A stretch of DNA of 64,000 nucleotides from Nemertoderma westbladi. Its lineage: Eukaryota > Xenacoelomorpha > Nemertodermatida > Nemertodermatidae. Position numbers and translations under genes: made by a program. Position 1 is the first letter of the stretch, and every line of letters begins with the position of its first letter. The notes beneath the pieces were generated by a model. It was not told where the DNA came from. It saw nothing but the letters and a program-made list of their open reading frames with translations, and did not search any database. Of this stretch, positions 59,252 through 64,000 are shown one piece after another. Location: the NCBI GenBank assembly GCA_032718475.1, contig JAUCBJ010008864.1, positions 1 through 64,000 on the forward strand, read 5' to 3'.

Positions 59252-59643
59252 ATAATTCTGATTATTAATTATTTTGATAATGGCTTCCGGTGCGGTAAAT
59301 ATAAAGAACCACGGAAGGGCCATGTTGAGACTTGCTTCTGTTCCAATTTATCTGATCTATGCTCAACTGAAACTAGTGAAAATTTTTACATGAGGAATAA
59401 AATTTTCGAACTTCTTCTTTGGGTCCAAAATCCCAAAAGCTATGTTGGACCATTACATACCAGGGAGTCTGGGACTGGGAGTCTATGGTAATGAATTCTG
59501 TAGATTCGTCCAAGTTTGGTGTCATGGTTAGAGCTGCCACTTCGCCTGCAGCATTTTACCCCACTCAACAGACAATCATACAGGCATCTTCTGTAGACTT
59601 CCCTGAAGTGTCGCCGTCTAAAGATATATGTATTGCGATATAA
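59252..59643 (+). pseudogene. Coding-like remnant inside the long-TIR element
   Basis: Two protein-like open stretches in different frames. The first (about 59252-59491) contains NGFRCGKYKEPRKGHVETC and KIFELLLWVQNPKSYVGP. The second (about 59476-59643) contains SSKFGVMVRAATSPAAFYP and DFPEVSPSKDICIAI before a stop. The shift between them suggests one damaged gene, perhaps a fragment of the element's own protein or a captured exon. I do not recognise the family, and chance open frames remain possible. Confidence 0.35.
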
Positions 59644-60129
59644 AACTTTCAATTTGTAGGCAAAACCTACCGCCTTTTCAATAAGGGTGTACCAATAAGC
59701 AAGGTTTGCTCAGTGATCAGCATACCTTAATTGTCAGGATTTATTAATTCAAAGGCACCCAATTCAGTTTATTGACCTAACTGGATTGGATGTAGGCGAG
59801 TGAGTGGAGGCCTTTATTGAAATTGAATTGATTGTAACATTGTTTATGTTACATTTAACATAACGTACAGTAACTATATTTAAAATATATAATATTAAGT
59901 CTGTACTGGTGTCAAAATATATAATGCAACTATCCCCAAAGGCATAATAATTAAAGAACCCAAAAATAAAGTAAACTGAAACTAAAAGTGTAGGCCTACT
60001 AACGATTGAACTCAGTTGTCCCTTCTTCTTCCAAAGGAAGTTGTGGAGGGCACTCCCCTTCGCCTTCAGTAATGACTGGGGGTGATAAACCCGTTTCTTT
60101 CTAGCACTAGCAGTGGCTGATGATTCATC

Positions 60130-60690
60130 TGGCTGTAGTTCGTGTTGTCCACTTACTCCATCTATCTCTGACATCATCTGTCCATCCACTTCATCTACTC
60201 CCAGCACCTCCTGTCCATCCACTCCATCTACCTCCGATATCGCCTCTCCACTCACTCCATCTATCTCCGACATCCCCTCCCCCTGTCCAGTCCACCCACT
60301 CCATCTACCTCCAACAGTCCAACACCTTCTGTCCATCTACCTCCGATATCGCCTCCCCACTAACTCCATCTATCTCCGACATCCCCTGTCCACCCATTTC
60401 ATCTACCTCCAACATATCCTCTCCATCCACTCCATCTACCTCCTATATCGCCACTCCACCCACTCCATCTATCTCCGACATCCCCTGTCCACCCACTCCA
60501 TCTACCTCCAACACCTCCTGTCTGCCTGTCCACCCAATCCATCTACCTCCGATATCGACTCTCCACCAACTCCATCTCTATCCGACATCCCCTGTCCACC
60601 CATTCCATCTACTTCCTGTCCACCCACTCCATCTACCTCCGATATCGCCTCTCCACCCACTCCAACATCCCCTGTCCATCTATATCCATC
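60130..60690 (-). repeat. ~33-bp minisatellite, multiple of three
   Basis: Units such as CACTCCATCTACCTCCGATA followed by TCGCCTCTCCACC repeat about 16 times. Because the unit is a multiple of three, several frames stay open. On the minus strand it reads as an acidic repeat (EIDGVSGEAI, EVDGVDGQEVL) running into a basic tail with ARKKRVYHPQSLL (frame 60336-59764). It may be a repeat domain of an element protein, but open frames on the opposite strand show that openness alone is weak evidence. Confidence 0.7.
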
Positions 60691-61436
60691 TATCCAATTA
60701 AGTTCAATCAGTCAATTTGTCTGAAGTTTAGTATGTTTACTGTATATACTGTACAGCTCTACTGTAGACAGATATACCAGTATCAGTGTACTGTACAGAC
60801 TGAGTTGTTGAAGGACTACCAGACTACAGGACTACCCTTCTGTCAGTCAGGTGCCGAAGTAGACTACCTATTATACCGGTTGTTTTATTACTTTCGCACA
60901 GAAGGCATTACAGCATTAAGGCTACCAACTAACATCTATGTGTCTGTACGGTATGTGTAAGCTTAGAGGCAATCCTTCTGGGGATATGCCACAAAACTTA
61001 CATAAAACAAGCTACTGGCTGACTCGCAGACTGGTATATTATTCTAAAACATATCCTAAGACTGGAGATGTCCAAAATATCCCCACCAGGATATAAATAA
61101 ACATGAATGAACTTTATCGTGAAACATATCCCGCTGGGGATATGTTGATAATATCCCCAGCAGGATAGAAATCAATGTGAATTTAAAACCCCTATAATCT
61201 TCTTATAAATCTTGCCAATGACAAGGGCGTGAAATTTTACAATTTTTGTAGCCTATTGATCATTGTAATACCGAAGAAATACATAGCAATCCAACCAATT
61301 TTTGCGCAAACCGGAAAAATGGAAAATGTGCCATCTATCCTGGTGGGGATATGTCATCTATCCTCACTAGGATAGGTTGAGAAATTAAGCCTAAATTTGA
61401 CATATCCCCACGGGGATGTTTTCCCTGACTGTATGA

Positions 61437-61633
61437 GACCCGGCCCAAAAGATGCGCCTCGTCGAGTAGTATATACCTGCAAAATTTCAGGGTACTTTTA
61501 AAGGCTAGTTTTTTCACCTATCAAAAAAACCAAATCTGCCTCATACAAGTAAAATAGCCCACTATAAATAGACCATCTCAGCTAAGGAAAATCTTTCTTA
61601 GCGAAAGTAGTTGATTTTCCTTAGCTTCGTGGA
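61437..61633 (+). mobile_element. X-box-palindrome element, copy 2, right piece
   Basis: The last 197 bp of the copy split by the long-TIR element, ending CCTTAGCTTCGTGGA. Immediately to its right the host hAT-like copy 2 resumes (ATGGCTGGCGCGATTTTCG). Confidence 0.75.
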
Positions 61634-61904
61634 TCATGGCTGGCGCGATTTTCGTTTAACCATAACGCGTGTGGCGCGCTTTTTGTCAGTATTCCATATA
61701 GGCACAGGCTGACAGGTGCAGTGCAGTAGGCCCTACCGGTACTGCATTCTATGCTGCTACGTAACGTATACCTGTCTGCCTGTCACGCTGTCAGCCTGTG
61801 TTGTGTTGGCTACGTACGCGTACCCGCCAGCCCGCGTACGCCGTACACCGTCTGACCGTATTGCCGTACTGCAGTACTGTACCGGTACTGCCGTACGGTA
61901 CAGC

Positions 61905-63807
61905 CAGTCGGTGAGAAGTCAAAAATTGGACTTGAGTCCAAAATTGGACTTCGACTCCAGTCTGCCAGTTCAAGTCCAAAATTGGACTTCTGTGAGTCCA
62001 ATATTGGACTTCAAATCAGCCAATTGTTCCAGGGCCTTGGGTAATTGGATCGGGCGGGATTTTTTTTTTTTAATCGAAAATATATCAAAAAATAAGAGTT
62101 TTGAACAGGGGGACCTGAAATTCACCAGGGGGAACTTTTTTTATAAGGCTTTGAATTTTTACAAAAGTCCAATATTGGACTTTAAGTCTAATTTTGGACG
62201 TGACATTGAGCATTGAGAATCAAACTTAAAGGTACATGAAGCATGACAGATGAGAGACAGCCAGACAGCTATTAAGTTATGGAAAGTTACCTTTGCAGCT
62301 CTGTATGTATCTTCAGTGTACTGTACTTAGAATATAGGCTAAATGGTACATTCTAGCATTCTAGGTACTTTGTACTTTACTTTTAGCATATTGTTTACAT
62401 TCATGTTATGTCTAACCTTACACCCTCATGTACCCAGGATTTTAAAGCAGTAGAGTCTTTAGGACTAGATTAGATTATGCTCCAACAAATATTTAATTAC
62501 AAATTATATTTGGTGGAAACTGGTAGCAATGCCAGGTTTGCCAACAACAGCTGCTGCTAAGGCTAACTACAGTACAAGCTATGATTTCGTCTAAGCCTAT
62601 GGGAGCCCAATCAGAAAGAAATACTACAAGTTGATGCTACCACCATCTCTTCTAATTTTTCCATACAACAGGAAGGGTGTTTTAAAACAGCTGTATAATG
62701 AAAGGGGATTAGTAACTGATTAACGTGTTGGGGTCTCCACATAATAAGTACAGAAGTAAGAAGTAACACACGTCATAATTATAAACCAATTGAGGGAAAG
62801 GAACAGGTTACAGAGGCAGGCTTTTCTAACTAAAACAATAAACGGCCACTTTTGACTTTACCAATTGAAGGAGCCCTATCACCTCACCACCACATACTAC
62901 TACTACAATCGGCATGCTGCATTACAGCTGCATTATATATATAGACCCTATTACTGTATTAAGAATGCTGTGCCGGCTTGTTGACAAAAGTGCGCCTCCA
63001 CAACTCCCTTACACTCTTACAGCCTTATCACCCATGACATTTGCTAGATCATCCGCATTTTCAAGGCCAGTGTCCTTTAAGACAGTAAGAAAGATGCATC
63101 TCAAGAAAGTCATGGGCTGTCCACCATGCTTATTCACTCCATGAGGTGCACTCTGCACTGGCTGGTCCTCACGGCTTAAAAGCGATGTCCTGCAAAGCGG
63201 AGGCGGCTTTGTTCTAGTGTCAAGCTTGGGGGAACCAATGACTGAATGAGACACCTCCAACTCCAATGTTATATAGTGTCTGGTTGGAGATGCAGAGATG
63301 TGTATATTGTACTTGACACAGTGAACTTAATCAAAACAATTAGTCAATAAACATTAACTTAATTAGGCCTACATAATAGGTTACAGTTTTCAGTAGTCTT
63401 ATTTTTGCCATACGAAAATACCACAGGTATGGGTATGAATGAACTATACAGCTATAACTCAACTACCGCTACCGCGGTATACACCGCTAACGCTAAGGCA
63501 GTAAGGCTACCGCAAAGCCATACCACTACCGCAAAAAGTAACTACTGATGTCTGACTGTACGTGTGCAATCCCTGCTTATAATACTTATAATAATTAATT
63601 TGATCATTAAAATAATGTTGCATTGTAATTATGTAATATATATGTACTGATACGGGATGCAGTTTTGATTTAAATACCGATATACATTATGGCAGCATGG
63701 GTACACTTGGAGTTGTACTAAAGTCCAATATTGGACTTTGGAGTCCAAAATTGGACTTGAAGTCTAAAATTGGACTTGAAGTCCAATTTTTGACTTCTCA
63801 CCGACTG
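61905..63807. mobile_element. CAGTCGG TIR element, 1.9 kb, TSD ACAGC
   Basis: Ends CAGTCGGTGAGAAGTCAAAA on both sides (inverted at the right). The 5-bp duplication ACAGC lies at 61900-61904 and 63808-63812. Subterminal regions repeat the palindrome AAGTCCAATATTGGACTT and variants (61925-62185 and 63721-63790). The first 14 bases closely resemble those of the 42709 element, and the length is nearly the same (1903 against 1899 bp). It contains a LINE 3' fragment. The plus frame at 61716-62216 is low-complexity repeat translation. Confidence 0.85.
62893..63328 (-). mobile_element. LINE 3' fragment with (TAG)n tail
   Basis: Minus-strand copy of the 3' end of the reverse transcriptase element (HGVNKHGGQPMTFL and DTGLENADDLANVMGD), ending in the (TAG)n tail at 62894-62905. 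A ~27-bp AT-rich insertion (TATATATATAGACC...) sits near the 3' end, and an extra 6-9 bp interrupts the coding part. It lies inside the 61905-63807 element. Confidence 0.8.
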
Positions 63808-63812
63808 ACAGC

Positions 63813-64000
63813 CGCACGTACAGACGTACGCTGGTAGGTACCTACGTGGTACGCCTACGCGTACCGTACCGTACAGGCTTAGGCCATAGACCTACCGGTA
63901 TGTCTTTAAAATGGTAACTTACCGGTACGGGTACCTATAGGGGGTTCGAAACCAAGTAAAAATGGTTTTTTAGGAGAAGTCGAATCACTTCTATCCTGCT
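63813..64000. other. GTAC-rich flank
   Basis: Dense short GTAC/CGTACG palindromes continue from the other side of the element (61795-61904), with several ACCGGTA sites. No gene seen before the window ends. Confidence 0.5.

Larger units (their letters stand above)
58664..61431. mobile_element. Long-TIR CAGTC-type element (2.77 kb), TSD TATGA
   Basis: Both ends begin CAGTCAGGGAAAACATCC. The inverted arms extend about 370-390 bp (58664-59036 and 61040-61431) with few differences. The 5-bp duplication TATGA lies at 58659-58663 and 61432-61436 and splits an X-box element exactly. The arms repeat GGATATGT/CATATCCCC-type palindromic blocks (e.g. ATATCCCCAGCAGGATA). The interior carries a degenerate coding-like segment and a 33-bp minisatellite. 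No recognisable transposase. Confidence 0.88.
51207..61702. mobile_element. hAT-like element, second copy, expanded by nested insertions
   Basis: The same family as 49351-50138. The left end is CCAGGTTGGAAT at 51207; the right end is TTCCATATAGG at 61692-61702. The flanks CACAGGTG and CACAGGCT look like a slightly decayed 8-bp duplication. Host sequence is recognisable at 51207-52078, 53333-53396 and 61634-61702. Everything between is inserted DNA, as shown by direct comparison with the uninterrupted copy. Confidence 0.78.

Noticed and set aside
60113-60724. Plus-strand Ser/Pro/Thr-rich frames of 193 and 203 codons
   Set aside because: Minisatellite translation; open in two frames because the unit is a multiple of three.
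61716-62216. 166-codon plus-strand frame
   Set aside because: Runs across the border of the 61905 TIR element and through its iterated palindromes; not a gene.

Overview
Eukaryotic, almost certainly metazoan, genomic DNA. There are spliced exons with GT/AG borders. There is a BEL/Pao-type LTR retrotransposon (a superfamily confined to animals), hAT-like and other terminal-inverted-repeat (TIR) DNA transposons, 5'-truncated non-LTR retrotransposons and a tRNA-derived SINE-like head. No species assignment is possible. There are no bacterial operons and no CRISPR array.

The backbone of the left two thirds is one minus-strand gene encoding an F-box/WD-repeat-like protein. I assembled four exons by eye: 41839-41551, 41165-41007, 35304-35164 and 1420-507. 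All three introns are phase 1, and together the exons give 1503 nt (500 codons plus stop). The last intron (1421-35163) is 33.7 kb. About 24.4 kb of it is a single 23-bp tandem repeat (1421-9648 and 17060-33256). The 3' splice site of the last exon lies inside the terminal repeat unit, so the satellite looks like an amplified splice-acceptor segment. A 7.4-kb BEL/Pao-like element (9649-17059, minus strand) has inserted into the satellite with two LTRs that match base for base as far as I could read. It has gag-like reading frames only, and short tandem repeats occupy the place where pol would be.

From 33.3 to 41 kb the introns contain a TIR element, a SINE-like head, a G23 run, a frame-broken PWWP-like coding remnant on the plus strand (36.8-37.5 kb) and a decayed non-LTR reverse transcriptase (39.0-40.6 kb). 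An isolated, well-bracketed minus-strand exon of an unrecognised gene lies at 45250-45461.

From 42.7 to 63.8 kb the window is a nest of transposons whose order of insertion can be read from target-site duplications (TSDs). Five TIR elements share CAGT termini, and four of them have clear 5-bp TSDs: TATTA, AACTA, TATGA and ACAGC. Each carries its own iterated short palindrome near its ends. A separate hAT-like element with an 8-bp TSD sits in a TTGTTGCTC minisatellite. Another hAT-like family with an 8-bp TSD occurs twice, once intact (49351-50138) and once blown apart by nearly 10 kb of insertions (51207-61702). Those insertions include a cluster of about 1.26-kb elements with X-box-like palindromes every ~150 bp.

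The strongest candidates for something undescribed are the splice-site-bearing satellite, the assemblage of CAGT elements with element-specific palindromes, and the X-box-periodic repeat. All coordinates and matches were read by eye without alignment software.
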